Shown here: positions 17,444 to 30,419 of the stretch, one piece after another
Layout: each line of letters starts with the position of its first letter
Position numbering within the stretch: position 1 is the stretch's first letter
NCBI GenBank assembly: GCA_021234155.1
Contig: JAJEKV010000021.1
Span: forward strand, 13,641,760-13,705,759
Direction: 5' to 3'
Origin: Isoetes taiwanensis
Lineage: Eukaryota; Streptophyta; Lycopodiopsida; Isoetales; Isoetaceae
Length of the DNA stretch: 64,000 nt
The notes under the pieces: model-generated
Database searches by the model: none
What the model was told of the DNA's origin: nothing
What the model saw: only the letters and a program-made list of their open reading frames with translations
Position numbers and translations under genes: made by a program

Positions 17444-19560
17444 GTTTGGAGAAACACCTATTTTGGTCTTTAGCTGCAAAGTTCTCTCGGTGGTCGCATT
17501 ACAGTGGCCAAATTAGTTCTCAGCAGTACCCATGTTTATATGGTTCCCTTGTTGCTAGCCTTACATGTTAAAGTATATAATCTCATTGCAATTTTTCGAA
17601 ATTTCATATGGGTTGGCACTGAAGAAGGTGTTGTAGTTAAGATAGACTGGTCTAAATGCATCTTCCCCAAGTGGACAGGTGGCGTGGGTATGATGGACTT
17701 TTTACTACAGAGTAAGGTCCTCATTCCAAAATTCATTTGAAGGCTCCTAAATGGTGAAGATGACTCTCCTAGCCTACGTCGTCTTAAACAATCCCTTGGT
17801 CATTGTATTCCTCTAGGCAAGAAGGCAGTCAAACTAGTTCTTCCTTAGGCTCTATTTCACCCTCTTGAGCTAATCCAAATGCATCTCTGTTCCTACGAGG
17901 ATTATTGGCAGCATGGGATGTAGTCAGACATATATTTTGGTTGTGTCCTTCTATCCATGATCTTCTAGATATTCTGTGGTACCATTCCCACTAAACCTCT
18001 CAGCACCTCCAGTTGCTGCGTCAAGTCATCCCCTTACACAGAGACAATGGGTCTTAGCAGATGTCGTCTCTATGAAAGCATGGTATGAAGGTCATTGCCT
18101 TTTGTCATAGCCTAGATTTCAAGAAAAATTCTTACTCATATTGAGATGTAACTGTATGGGAGAATGTAGCGGAGAACTTGCCTCCTCCGCTTTGGCCTTT
18201 GCCCGGGCATTTTGCTGGCGCTGGCGCCTTGGTCGCGCCAGGCGTGAGTGAAGGATGGCGCTGGGAGGTGCGGTGATGGATGGCGCTGTGAGCTGCGAGG
18301 CGTGCTGGCGTATCGCGCTGAGAGCATGCCGGATTGGTGGGCCCGCGGTAGTGAGGAGGCACTTCCACTGAGCGATTTCCCTGAGCGGTTTCTCTGGGCG
18401 CCGCCTTCCCTGAGTGTCTGGGCGATTGGCGTTGGGGGCGTCTGTTTTCCAGCACACAGCTGTGAAGAGGTTACGGTTCGGAGGCGTTGGGTGAAGTCTT
18501 GTTTGTTGGAGGTATGCTTGTTGCTTCTTGCAATAGCATGGATTTTTGGATGTGTAGTCATCGGCAGCATGCTTTTTTCAGGTGGTTTTAATAACGGGCC
18601 ATGGTGACTATGTTTTATTTTGTGGGCTTCGGTCCTTGTTCTGGTTAGGGACTTCGGTCCCGTTTTGTACTTGTGGTCCCATAACCCGATTGGGTTCCGT
18701 GGACATTAAAAGTTTCTTCCTTCCTTCCTTCCTTCCTTCCTCTCATAATGGAAGTTGATGTCATGGAAAGGGTGATGTGGGGCTGTCACAAGGATATTCA
18801 CAAAGGCAAGTATTTTTTCCGCTCCATATATCATCTCCTCTTAACTCCACGACCTCTCCCACTACGAAATGGATAATAATTGCAGATCCTAGAACTCACA
18901 CGGGCTTGTACATGGCGCTCGCTTTGGGATAAGTTGCTCCATCCTAAAGATTTTGTATTTTGGTGGCAAGTTTTGCATGGTGTTTGCGTGTAAATGCCTT
19001 AGGCATCGTATGATCCTCATATCTCTGGAGTATGCCTGCTTTGCCTTTTAGATATCAAAACACTTGAGCATTGCCTCTTTTCTTGTCCATAAGTTCAACC
19101 AGCATGGTCCTGGATCCCAAGGTTTATTTAATAGTACACTGGATAGCCAATCCATTCTCTTGGCATCCTAACCAAGTCCATGGACCCCAACTAAACAGAA
19201 GGCATTTCATCTAGGGTCTAGTTGGTTACCGTGGTCAATCTGGAAGCGTCATAGATTGCAGATTTTCCAAGGCATTTACTCATCTATTCCTAGTGTTATT
19301 GCTGTAGCCCAGGCTAAGATACTAATGGCTTATATGTCTTCCTCCCTGAGGGAAGAAGTGAGGGACCATATTTGGATTCATTATCTTCAAACTAATTCTT
19401 ATCATCATTAGTCCCCTATGCTAGAGTAAGTACATAATGCTTCAGGCTCGTGTTTCAGGACCATTTTCTTGTGCTTATATAGCTAGATGAGATATGCACA
19501 TCTTGTAATGTTTACTTTTGATCAATAAACTTTTTTTCATCATTCAAGAAAAAAAGAAAG
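17444..19560 (+). mobile_element. Decayed LINE 3' half with an insertion (copy 2)
   Basis: Duplicate of 11262-13390 with the same LINE landmarks: an open frame 17504-17740 with GTEEGVVVKIDWSKCIFPK, the zf-RVT remnant at about 18920-19110, AATAAA near 19526, and the (TTCC)n-tailed insertion at about 18123-18755. The GC-rich part (18187-18345) differs from copy 1 mostly by loss of single C residues and short words. Confidence 0.75.
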
Positions 19561-20126
19561 CCTATATTTAAAAACATTATAGTATTGCCAGTAAAAAATC
19601 ACTAATAATTCAGCAATTTATATTAGCTTAGAAAATCATGATGGATTAAAGTATTGCCGATTAAAATCGCTTCAGAAAACCATCGATATACTCAAGAAAC
19701 CATTATACATGTCTTTCCTACTCTCAATATTGCAAACTTATAATGAACCACCAGAAAGTGTCAAGCTAGTAGTAAAAGCCTTCATGACTTCCAGTGAGCC
19801 TCAAAATATAAGATTAGTATGCAAAACCACAGCCTCATTTTAAGAACCACTAAACTAGGTGGATTTTGTTGAGGAAAATAAATTTTGCATAAGAAACCAC
19901 TATCATAGTGGTTATTTATGCTAGTTAAATTTTTGGGTGCCACGTGATATAAATAAAAAGTGGAGCTCTATCTTCCCGCTATAAAACCAGCCACTTGTTG
20001 GGCAAATGTATGTTAGAACAACGGCGACTGCTCAATTCATTAAATGATGTCTTTATATGTTGATAATCTTTATATAATACAAAAAGGAAAATAAGACAAT
20101 AGTCTGTGCATATTTTTACCCGTTGG

Positions 20127-20232
<106 letters not shown>

Positions 20233-20588
20233 CAGGTGTGGAGTGTTTAGATTGATCATGAGGTGGTTAGAATGGATCTCCCATCCCTTTCGATTATGGC
20301 AACTAGCTCCAAAGAAGAGGCAATCTTTGTTAGCATAAGATAGAAGCTGGTTAGTTTTTCCAATGTTCAGATGCGATTTTTCATTCATTTTTCCGTTTGT
20401 CACATTTTAACCATCATTCAGTTATATAGATTTATGTCAGGATTTTGAACCATTTTGGCACTACAACTTTTTTCCAGGTTAGTAAATTTGCATCGAGAAT
20501 GTGACTTTTTTTTTTTATAACAGCGCAACATGATTGCATTAAAAATCGAAAATATTTCACATATGTATGTCGAGTGACATAATGCCAA

Positions 20589-23430
20589 TTACTTCTCAGA
20601 AGTAACCCCTAGAGATACCATAGCTTTCTTCCTCACTTCCACATGTATTGTAACCCTAGCAGTCTTGCCTGGGACGACCTTTGGGGTCCATGAAAACAAA
20701 ATAGTATCTAACTCAACAACCATCCCCTTCAATAGGGTTTTTCTTCCATTTCTTTGTCCAACAGTCTCTATATCTTTCTTCCTCTGCCACTGCATTTAAC
20801 TGGTACATTGGACACCACCACTCCACACGAACTTTGTTCACATTGCAATCACCCACTTCTTTGCAAATATCTGAGATGGTGTAACCCATCCACACAGGGT
20901 ATATCTCTTTGCGCTCTGGTACTATAAGTACAAATTGATGGCAAAGCAAGTCATCTTTGGGATCATAATCCTCCAGCCCGGGATATTTAGGCCTTCCTTT
21001 CCTAGGACCAACATCATGTTTTTCAGCAGTTGGAGGAGCCATCGACTTGCGAATACTACTAACCACATCATCAACTTCCTCAGGTGTTATCAAGTCTCTC
21101 CACCTAGACTTAGGTAGCCATCCATCTTTCAGTTCATCAGAGGACGTGTCTACTTGTCCCAATAATCCATGTATCTGTGTCCAATAATCTATCAATGCAA
21201 GGTTGGTATCATCAGGGTTATTTTTCCAATACTTGATGTATTCAGAAATGCCGTCCAATGTGCTTTGCAATGAATCCACCTCTGCAAAAGGTTTAAGAGC
21301 TTTTGGTTGACCCCTGGGAATCTTAGATTTATTCTCATCTTCGTGCCATATAGGTACTCCCTCATCTGGCCTCCATTTATCATCTGAGGGTCTCATCTTC
21401 CATTGCATTATTGGCTTATTTTCCATGACCCAGAAAGTGTACTGAAGAGGTCTAGATTGACCTTCCATATCAAGAGCATAACCTTCGATAAAATTCTTCC
21501 AATCAGGCACCTCTTGTATGATCAACCCTATAGGAGAAGGTGAAATACATTCACTAAGAACTTCCATTAGTCTAGGAACATTGGTCATAGTTTGAGATTT
21601 CAACTGCGCACTATACTTCCCAAACAATGCATCCACATCCTCATGAGTATGTCCAGGCATTAAGAACCCTAAATTCACTCTTTCAAAGACACCCATAGAT
21701 GTCAAATAAGATAGGAATGAGAACATATACCTGTTTTTATTCTGTCCAGCATAATTGTCAAGTTGGAGGAGGAACTTTGGAGGTAGATCTCGAGGTTGGG
21801 GACGTGAACTTGAGGCTCCAACATGTTCAGAAGCACCTGACTTCCTAAACCTTGCCTTAGTAAACTTCTCTAAATTATTAGGCTTTCTATCCAACAATGC
21901 ACTGAAGATGGTTGGCGACCACCTTCAGGGTTGTGGAGGTCACCAGAATAACCACTCTCATAGTTCCTCAAGCATCTCATCACACTTCCAATATGAAAAT
22001 CTGGACCATCACTCCATAATTGCAAACTAAAATGGCCATAATAAATTGGCACCGAGCTATGCACTATTGCACCTGTCAGAGAGACTTGCATAGGATAAGC
22101 TCTATTGATTTGCTTGGATATGTAACTATACTGTGGCAAACAAGCCTTCGATTGATCCATCTTATACAAACATAGTTGTTGGGTTCCAAACATGATAACG
22201 TTCTCCACATCCAATAAGTGGATCTACATGATAGTTGGTCTGTCATGTGGTCTTTCATTTGCTCCCTTATCTTAGCCCTTTGGCTTGGTTGTTTGGTCTT
22301 ATCCAGAATTTCTTTCAACTTAGCACACAAGTTGCACTTTGCAAAGTTGTTTGAAGTGTCTATAGTGACATGCTTGAAGTGCTTGCTCCATAGTCTACTA
22401 AAGCTGGGTTGAGATATTGCAAGTACCATTAGTTCTCGAAGCAAAGCATTTACTTCCTCCAATATACTCTTCTGTGTACAATGGGATGGCAATCTCTTCT
22501 CGACAACTATTTTTCTCTGTTGATCTTTCCTACTTTTATGTGGCATATTCTCAGCATTGAATTCAACATATTTATCAAAAACCTCCCTAGCAGCCAGGAT
22601 CCTAGAAGTTGGCCTCAACATGCCATTATTTCCATGTAATGCAATTTTGCTCCCCTTTGCATGACTTGCTTGCCAATTTTGCCAAGATGAAATTGGAATG
22701 CCATGAATATGTATCCATGCAACTCATATCCATGCCTCTAGCAGTGGGTATCTTTTTTTCTTTGGATATTTTTCATCTTGAAGTGCAAGCTCATGAATGG
22801 AGTACATGTAAGTCATCCTCTCCTCACAAGTATACTCTTGGAAGGTGGCTCTTGCTTTCACCAATTCATCAATTTCAAACTTTTGAACACAATTAGCCCA
22901 ACAACATTCCATTCCCCTTACCTTGGCCATAGCTTCACGTGAACAATCACTACTTGACTTGGACCTCTTGCTAGGATAATGTTTCACCATTGCGTGTGCC
23001 CTTTTTTCTGAAAATGTGGTCCTGGCATCTATTGGAGGTGCATTAAGAAAATCAACGTCATCTACAACCTCTGGCTCTGGTAAAAGGAAATCTCCTATAA
23101 ACTCAATGCAGGCTATAGGCCATGGCATTATGCATGGAACCTTCAATTGTTTAACACAAACAGTGCAATCCTGGTGATTTGACCCCTTTTCCTTCCATTT
23201 TTCTTCTATATGGCCACAACCACTTTATCCTCTTTTAACCTTTCATCATTAACAGCTTGGATAGGATCAGCTATTATGACAGTTCCTTCACCTACTAGCT
23301 CCTTATTGCATTGGTGCTTCACTTTCACCTTCTTATTCTTCCAATCCAACCTAATGTAGAGGATAATTTGCTTAGTAGTCTCAGCCTCAACACCCTTTGA
23401 GTGGTCCACCACTGACCTACAAGAACATGG
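20589..23430 (-). pseudogene. DUF7869-type transposase-like gene, nearly full length but frameshifted (copy 2)
   Basis: Read 5'->3' on the minus strand. An N-terminal part (23412-22724) is Cys-poor until CCWANCVQKFEIDELVKAR. After a stop, another frame gives AWIHIHGIPISSWQNWQ and the 'HGN' block (22722-22626). The 22621-22214 frame has FSRLWSKHFKHVTI and CNLCAKLKEILDKT, a C-x2-C pair. The 22160-21970 frame has MDQSKACLPQYSYISKQ and LTGAIVHSS. The long frame 21897-20713 (394 residues) has LQLDNYAGQNKNRYMFSFL at residues 45-63 and GHTHEDVDALF, ending in a C-terminal region that continues in a shifted frame to 20589. Order and spacing match DUF7869 proteins. I infer a decayed DNA-transposon gene; frameshifts or introns between blocks are unresolved. 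Confidence 0.65.
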
Positions 23431-23955
23431 GGTAACAATGTTGATACATGTTGGGGGTGAAAGGCATTACATTTTTACCCTTTTTAGGATCTACACGCTT
23501 CAGCTTTATAAATTTAAATATTCTTAGTATTAGCTCGAAAAAAGGACAAAGTAATTATGAGAATAGGTTAAAGGGCAACTTCAAAAAATACAAAAAAAAA
23601 AACCATTAAATGGGCAAATATATGTTGTAAGTGTAGGTAAAAATAGATTGTTAGTATAGCTGAGGTGTGGGTAATTATCGAGAATTAATGATAACATAGG
23701 GTGTATGTAAGTAATACTAAAGAATTAAGTAGGTTATAATTCTAAAGTATTAAGTATAGGCAAAAATAGGTTGTAAGTATAGCTGACGTGTGGGTAATTC
23801 TAGAGAATTAATGATAACATAGGGTGTAATTACTTCTATAGAATTAATGATAGCTAATTCGTATAGGGTATAATTCATATATGATGTGATAGAATCACAC
23901 CTTGACAACAGCACCAGTGCTCACCCTCCCTGATCCAAGCAAGGATAAATAGCCA
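23431..23955. repeat. AT-rich spacer with imperfect ~123-bp direct repeat
   Basis: Words around 'gtatagctgaggtgtgggta' (about 23653) recur at about 23777 as 'gtatagctgacgtgtgggta', each followed by 'gaattaatgataacataggg'. The repeat units are roughly 23634-23713 and 23757-23834. No gene is recognised. Confidence 0.7.
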
Positions 23956-25170
23956 ACTACATTCGGCAATGTCAGCTTTATCAGCAAACAAAGGCCGAGC
24001 AGCTTCGAATTCCAGGGACTTTGGAACCCTTGGCAGTGCCAACCGCTAAGTGGGAGGTTGTAAGCATGGATTTCGTAACCGGACTCCCAAGAACAGTAAG
24101 GGACCATGATGCCTTAATGATAATGGTCGACAAATTATCTAAGATGGCTCACTTTTTGCCATGTTGAACCATGAATACAGCATTGGATATCGCCTTGCTC
24201 TTTGCAAAAGAAATATTTAGATTGCATGGGATGCCAAGGAAAATTATATTCGATAGGGATCCCAAGTTTATAAGTGCCTTTTGGAAGGACTTCTTTATAA
24301 CACGATCCAAACTCAGTAGGCTATGAGCATGGCTCATCATCCCCAAACTGATGGTCAAACAGAGCGCACCGACGGAATTCTAGAAGATATGTTGAGAAGC
24401 TTTGTGTGGAACAAGCAATCCAAATGGGGGGAATACATTTACTTGGTAGAATTTGCTTATAACAGTACCAAGCAGGAATCTTCCCAAATGCCCCCCTTTA
24501 TGATTAACTACGGTTATCAGTGCTTGACACCTGACACTTGGCATAATCCGGTGTCTAAAGTGGAAGTTTCTCAACAAATGTTGTTGGATATGCAGCATTT
24601 GGTAGAAGAGGTTAGAGGCTATCTTCTGGCAGCAAGAAATAGGCAAAAGAGTATAGCCGACAAGCATAGAACTGCAAGAGAGTTCCAAGTTGGGGATAGT
24701 GTTTGGTTGAAGATTAAGGTAAAGCAAGTAAAGCTTCGAATTGGGAATTGCAAGAAGCTTAAACCAAGATGGGCCGGCGGGACCTTTCAAGATCCTAGAG
24801 CGAGTAGGGAATCAAGCCTACAAGCTCGATTTGCCAACCCATCTCAAGGTCCACAAAGTCTTCCACGTAAGCCTATTAAAGAGGCACACTCCAAACCCAG
24901 AGGAGGTCTTGGAGACTCCAGCTTTGTTGGAGATGACGGAGGAGCAAATCAAGATAGTTCCTGAGTTAATTCTCGATAAAGCATTTAACAAGACAAGAAG
25001 GTCCCAGTTCCTTCAATATTTGATCAAAAGGAAGCACTTGCCAGTGGAAGATGCAACTTAGGTGTTGAAGCAAGATTTAGAGAAGCAATACCCGGACTTT
25101 ATGAAGGAGTTCGACGACAAAGCCATCTCCGAACTGCTCGACACTAACTTGCCAGGTGCTTAGCTAAGCT
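23956..25170 (+). pseudogene. Ty3/gypsy (chromovirus) integrase-chromodomain fragment, broken
   Basis: The 3' part of a gypsy pol gene. In order: the end of the HHCC zinc finger (CQLYQQTKAEQL, about 23970), integrase core Asp (VVSMDFVTGLP), second Asp ([11 protein letters not shown], about 24245), then [15 protein letters not shown] (24323). The GPY/F-type C terminus follows (VGDSVWLKI; PFKILERVGNQAYKLDLP; KVHKVFHVSLLKRH). Last is a chromodomain-like tail (IVPELILDKAFNKTRRSQFL; KRKHLPVEDAT). Breaks: a TGA at about 24163, a frameshift near 24310, an indel near 24780, and Trp-to-TAG at about 25060 (the sister element at 45100 keeps TGG). RT, RNase H and gag are absent upstream. Confidence 0.85.
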
Positions 25171-25894
25171 TGTGTATGTCTTAGTGGTAGTGCAGGAAAG
25201 CGCATGCATTCTAGAGTAGTTGGAATGCATACGGAAAGATCTTGGAGTGTAGGCGATGATGAGATACCCTCTAGAGGCATTCTCTAGGACAGCACACACC
25301 AAGAGTGCGCATGACTATAGGGGGGTCATGTCGAGATATGAAGTGATCATGCGCGATGATGGGATGATGAGATGTTCCCTAGCTTAAACCCCTAGGGGCA
25401 TGAGGCACTGATCATCCTAAATGGTCTTTAAGCTCAAATCCTAAGGGCCATGATCAAGTGCAAGGTAGTAGAGGTAATCTTGAGCTAGTAGTTCGACTCA
25501 AAGAGGTAGTAAGGGGGGTGGTCCCCTAAAACCACAAACTTATTAATTAAAACTAACGTAATGTGCTACGTGTGCAGGCCAGTGAAGGGGAGCATAGATG
25601 AGGGAGCACATTAGGAGAAGACAGGAGTCATAATTTTTGTAGACGTAGCTATGAACTCCTAATAACTGTTATGATAATGTCATGGTTACATTGTGATAAG
25701 TAACACTTGTGAAGGCTATATAATTTTGTATATGTACAAATACAGCCTATATGTACGTACTAAGTAGCTAATAATAGGTTGATCTTTGCAATAAAGTTAA
25801 GTCTTTATATTCATATGTGTGATCTTGCAGGGTTAGTATAGGTTCGTCACCTTAGCATGATGCTGAGGACAACATTATCCTAAGGAGGGGAGAA
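25171..25894 (+). other. Gypsy 3' untranslated region and polypurine tract
   Basis: Non-coding sequence between pol and the 3' LTR. It ends in 'gaggacaacattatcctaag' followed by a purine run gaggggagaa (about 25884-25894), a polypurine tract directly upstream of the LTR. The same words precede the second gypsy LTR near 45734-45763. Confidence 0.75.
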
Positions 25895-27540
25895 TGTGAC
25901 GTTCCCCGGAAATATATGCCATAAATACATATATTTCTAGGCATTGTCACTGTACAAGCCTATAATTATAGCCTTGTACACCATAGTAAGTGGAAAAGGG
26001 AGCATAGCTAAGTTCTTTACATAACTTAGCCAACCTTAGGCTTAAGGCCATTTCCACATGGCCTCAACCTATTGGGCACCCGCCACACGGAAGCATCCCA
26101 TTGGAGCCACGTGGCAGTGACATAGAACCCTAACCTATAAGTATCCTAAGCCTAACCCTAGGCCACTTTTTGGCTCCACCTACCTTGTGACCTGTTCTTC
26201 ACCTAGAACTCCATCTTGAGCACCATTCGTTGCGACTTAGCTCAGATCGACAACCCCAAGACACTATGCTCATCAGAAGGAGGAGAAATTACTCGACTCA
26301 TCGTCAAGTCATGGAGACCCCAGGAGTTGGAGGAAGTTCGTCCGGAGCAGGTATTCATAGTAGCTTTATAGGTAAATCATCTGGAACCTAGGATTCCAGA
26401 TGAGCCAGTATCTTATCTTGTTAGTAGAGCCTTCCTAAAACCTCAATCTAGGTTTGGAACTCTAATCAGTGAACCCTAACTATTAGTTAGATGTATGTGA
26501 TTAGGATTAGATGTATCTTCATTATTGATCACATTATGTTGATGTATGATGTTGGTTGATCTATGTTTGCACCTCTTGTGTATTGGGAAGGGGGGTAGAG
26601 ACCTAGTGGCTATTATCTAGACGATGCTTCTAGTTTAGACCTTTAGTTCCTATTATTATGCGGCCTATAGGAACCCGCCTGGCTGCTGGGGCTATGGAAT
26701 GACTTAGCACTACACAACGAGGATAGTGGTAAAATGGATAGGGGTCCCTGTCGAGCACGACTAGCGACCCATAGTGGGCTAGGTCTATGATCGGTCACTT
26801 CGTGTGGGCCGGGCATGGGTTCGACACTTCCCGGATCAATGGTGTCGCCCTGATCCTCAGGAGTTGCAGGTGTTGGCCTGGCTTTTGTTTTGGGGAGTTA
26901 AGTCGGGGACAAATCGTGCGTCGCCACGATTCTCTAGCCGCCCATGGAACCACTACTAAGACCTCGGGAAGAGGAGATGGAACTCTTCCTACCTCATCAG
27001 ACCGGAGAGATGCAACTCGGAGTAGTCTTGATGGGTTATACCACGAGACTACGTATCCGGCAGGTTATAGTCATGCCAGAGCTCGATCTAGCCAGTCTTC
27101 AATGTATGCACAGAAGGGGCGGATGGAGTCATCAACCCTAGCCATTGTCTATAGCCAGCCCCGCCATTGTGATATCTCGGTCTGCTCTATCTTGTAGCCC
27201 AGCCGTCAGTCTACTTCCTTACAAGTCTGAGCCCGGGTAGGAGCTCTCATGTTTTATGGCATGTTGACATCTCTGTTGGATCTATGGATGTATGGATGTG
27301 CTACCCTTCGAGGTAGCGAGATCTATTATTTGTTGTTAGTGTTGACGTTATATTATGCTTCCACTATTATAGGAGCCCATACGGAAGGGCGTCAAGGCAC
27401 CTCCGTGTCCCCTTCCCACACTGGGGATATCTTGGGTGCGGGATGGATGGAGGGCCCATGCAGCCACAGGGCTGGATGGGGGATTTCCTACGAGATGTAC
27501 GAATGATCGTCGTATATTTAGTAGGGAGCGTCACGGTGCA
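25895..27540 (+). repeat. Ty3/gypsy 3' LTR (end approximate)
   Basis: It starts TGTGACGTTCC immediately after the polypurine tract. It resembles the LTR starting at 45764 over long stretches, for example 'ggggggtagagacct', 'gcggcct', 'cccgcctggctg', 'gggccggg' and 'ttcgacacttcc', but the two are clearly diverged. A TATAAG-type box lies near 26140 and may be the promoter. No second copy of this LTR is in the window, so its 3' end (somewhere between about 27190 and 27540) is not fixed. Confidence 0.6.
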
Positions 27541-28960
27541 AACCTTGGTGTTGCATTTCATAGAAAAGATTAAGTGCTTCTTTTCTATACCCCTTGCTAT
27601 GTATAACCAGCTAACATGCCATTCAATGACACTTCATTCTTTGTTTAAGGATAGGGCTGCCGATTGGCAGACTGGATATTGGTTGACTGGTTGGGATCTA
27701 ATAAGACGTCATAAAGACATACATCTAACATTACGAATGTACTTAAAATAATGTTTTAGCTGGAAGGTTGACAGATTTCATACAGAATCACGATTTTGCA
27801 CTGGATAGTAGTTTCGACACTGTCCTTGTAGGGAATATGTGGGCAATAAGTTGAGAAATAAAGGCATTGACAATAATGCATGTATCTTCAAGTATTGATT
27901 TTTTAAGACATACTTTAGACATGGTGCAGATCTGTGAATAACAAGGATCTAGAGGTAATTAACGTAGGGGTAATTATGTTTTTACCTCTACAGAAGATTG
28001 AATCTCTCTTTTACATGCATGGGTTTGGGGTTCTGGCTACTTTATGCTGAGTAACAATACATCAGTTAAGGATAATTCTTTAATGGCAGCTAGTTTTGCG
28101 TAGGTTTATTTTCAATTGTAGTTTCCACGTTTGTTACATCCTTATTTAACAAAATGGGCAAAAGGGACAACGGCGGTCAGCGAAGAGCTGAAAATCCTTT
28201 GGCCCTTGCCCTGATACCAGTAATAGAAGATTGAATCTCTCTTTTACATGCATGGGCTTGGGGTTCTAATTTCAATTGTAGTTTCCACGTTTGTTACATC
28301 CTTATTTAATAAAATGGGCAAAAGGGACAATGGGTGATTAGCAAAGAGTTGAAAATTTCAATGTACCTTTTGGCCCTTGCCTTGATACCAGTAACATGCT
28401 AACAGGGTAATGATTGGCTGCAGGTATAGGATTTTCTTCCTATTGTCTATTTTTGCTCATTTTGTTAGCTCTAGATGGATGGATAATGATGATCTCGAAG
28501 TTGCTAGTTCTGGATGGATCTTGAATTAGCCTAAGACGAAATGATGCAAGTGCAGGATTAAATATATGGGGAAAATGTTTTCTTGACTCTTATCTTTTCA
28601 TGTACAATATTTATATTGCTGTTGATGGAATCTATCTTCAAAAAAATCAGATTTTATTGAATATAAGGCCATAGTATAAATTTGATATTTTTAGCCAGTA
28701 TGAAGCCATGCAGATAATGGCCTCATTGTACTGATTATGAACATGATAGCTGGAATACTTGAAAGGGCTTGTAGTTCATACATGATAAGAGATATAACCA
28801 TTTGAATATAAATATGGACTTGATGTTGTGTGAGGAATATAGTATTATAGCAGACAATTACAAATATGGATTATGATTTGGAGTTTGGCCGAGATAGGTA
28901 AGTAATAAGGTATTATACTGGAAAAACTCAGTCCAGTAATAAGATGAAAATACCACTAAA
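27541..28960. repeat. AT-rich DNA with an imperfect direct repeat
   Basis: At about 27990-28170 and 28215-28400 the words 'ttgaatctctcttttacatg', 'gtttccacgtttgttacatc', 'aaatgggcaaaagggacaa' and 'cccttgcc..gataccagtaa' recur in the same order. The rest of the interval has no recognised feature. Confidence 0.65.
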
Positions 28961-28989
28961 GGATTGACTGAGGTGGTTGTCAGTTCTAG

Positions 28990-30070
28990 ATTCTCTAGTT
29001 CAGGCTGACTTTTTTTTAGACTTCTTACCTACTTCTTACCTACTTTTTAGACTAGTTCTACCTACTTCTTACCTCTTTTATAAAGATGTCCTGCAACCAT
29101 GGTATAATCACAGACTTCACTAAGAAATTGCTGATGGCATGTTTAGAGTTTCTCAAGAGATATGGTGGTGTCATCTGGAGAAAAAGTGCCAGAGAGTAAA
29201 TATTATTGATAGTCATGGAACCAATGTGGTGTGGCCGTGAACAATAAGGGTTAAGCATCAGAAAAATTGTTCGGGACCCCCGAAGAGGGATCATCTGTAT
29301 GGATGTGTGAAAGATAGGCTGGGATAGTATGAGACTTGCCCGATTTATGAATGATCTCAAAATAGTGGATTCTTGAAACAGAAGGACCCAAGTGGCAATT
29401 CCTTCTGCGGGGCATTGTCTTACTGATAAGATACTAGAGCACTTGATGATCTACATAAAACTTAATTTAGTACCCAAAAGATAATGTTGGAAATGTTGAA
29501 CACAGAAGATGAGGCCCACGGCCTTATGGTCCATGGTGGAGTAATTCCTTTAAGAAGGATTTAACTTTCGACTGGCAATTCGTATAGGGTTATCCTGGTG
29601 CAATGCGTGTTCTTGAGATAAAACATGACCGAAAGCAAATTTCGACCGGCACATCAATATAGATGTGAAATATTTTGTCCCATTGAGAAGGACGAGGGCA
29701 GGAACTTGCATGAACAGTACCTTTAATTCCTAAAAAGCAACGTTCCCGTGGGAAGTCTAAGCCCAAGTAGATTCATCACCCGTGAATGTGGGGGTGGGAA
29801 TGGGATCAGCTTTACCAGCTCAACCAGGAAGAAAGTGCACGACTAATTGACTTTACTAAAGAAGGTGATTTTCTTGATGTTAGTGGGTGCCTGAGCTTTA
29901 AGCACACAACTTAATTTTGGCAGGATTTGTGGTGATGCCATGGCGGCTAATTACATGTCCCAAAAGCATGTCAGAGATGATAGAAAGTACACTTCTCGGG
30001 GTTTAAACTAATGCTTGAATCATCACATTTTTAAAAGATAAGTTCTAGTTTGGAGAAATAAAGATCAATA
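28990..30070 (-). pseudogene. Decayed Ty3/gypsy RT-RNase H remnant
   Basis: On the minus strand, 5'->3': KAQAPTNIKKITFF with VELVKLI (about 29920-29830) matches the gypsy RT/RNase H connection ('...PTNIKEIKSFLGHVNWCRRFIPG'). Then NPIRIASRKLN, RNYSTMDHKAVGLIFCVQHF and QHYLLGTKL (about 29600-29455) match the RNase H domain ('SRxLxxaExNYsttekEaLaiVf..qkfrhYLLG'). The next frame reads IHKSGKSHTIPAYLS. Many stops and frameshifts interrupt it. It is a different lineage from the plus-strand element at 24 kb. No LTRs were identified. Confidence 0.6.
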
Positions 30071-30150
30071 GAACTATAAACACAAAAGTAATCTTGCAAA
30101 ACTTGAAGAAAGGCATTTCATCTTATGTAATTCATCTTATGTAATCCTGC

Positions 30151-30153
<3 letters not shown>

Positions 30154-30238
<85 letters not shown>
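30154..30238. repeat. (GATA)n microsatellite, ~85 bp
   Basis: An uninterrupted tract of GATA tetranucleotides, about 21 units. Confidence 0.97.
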
Positions 30239-30419
30239 CATCCACGGAGATTGGCCATGGGACCCAAACAACAAAAGGGGCATGGAAGCCCAAAAAGTAT
30301 AAAGAAAAAGATAATGCTAATGCTAATGGTAATTTTGTGCTACTTAAATTATCTAGACATAGCCAATCCAAGGATTGGAAGGCCATTGATCTGGAATGAT
30401 TGTTGCACTTCCCCTGTAC

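Noticed and set aside
26787-27751. Plus-strand ORFs of 85-136 residues in the gypsy LTR
   Set aside because: They have no recognisable domain, overlap each other in different frames and lie in LTR sequence that has a diverged non-coding counterpart near 46.3 kb.
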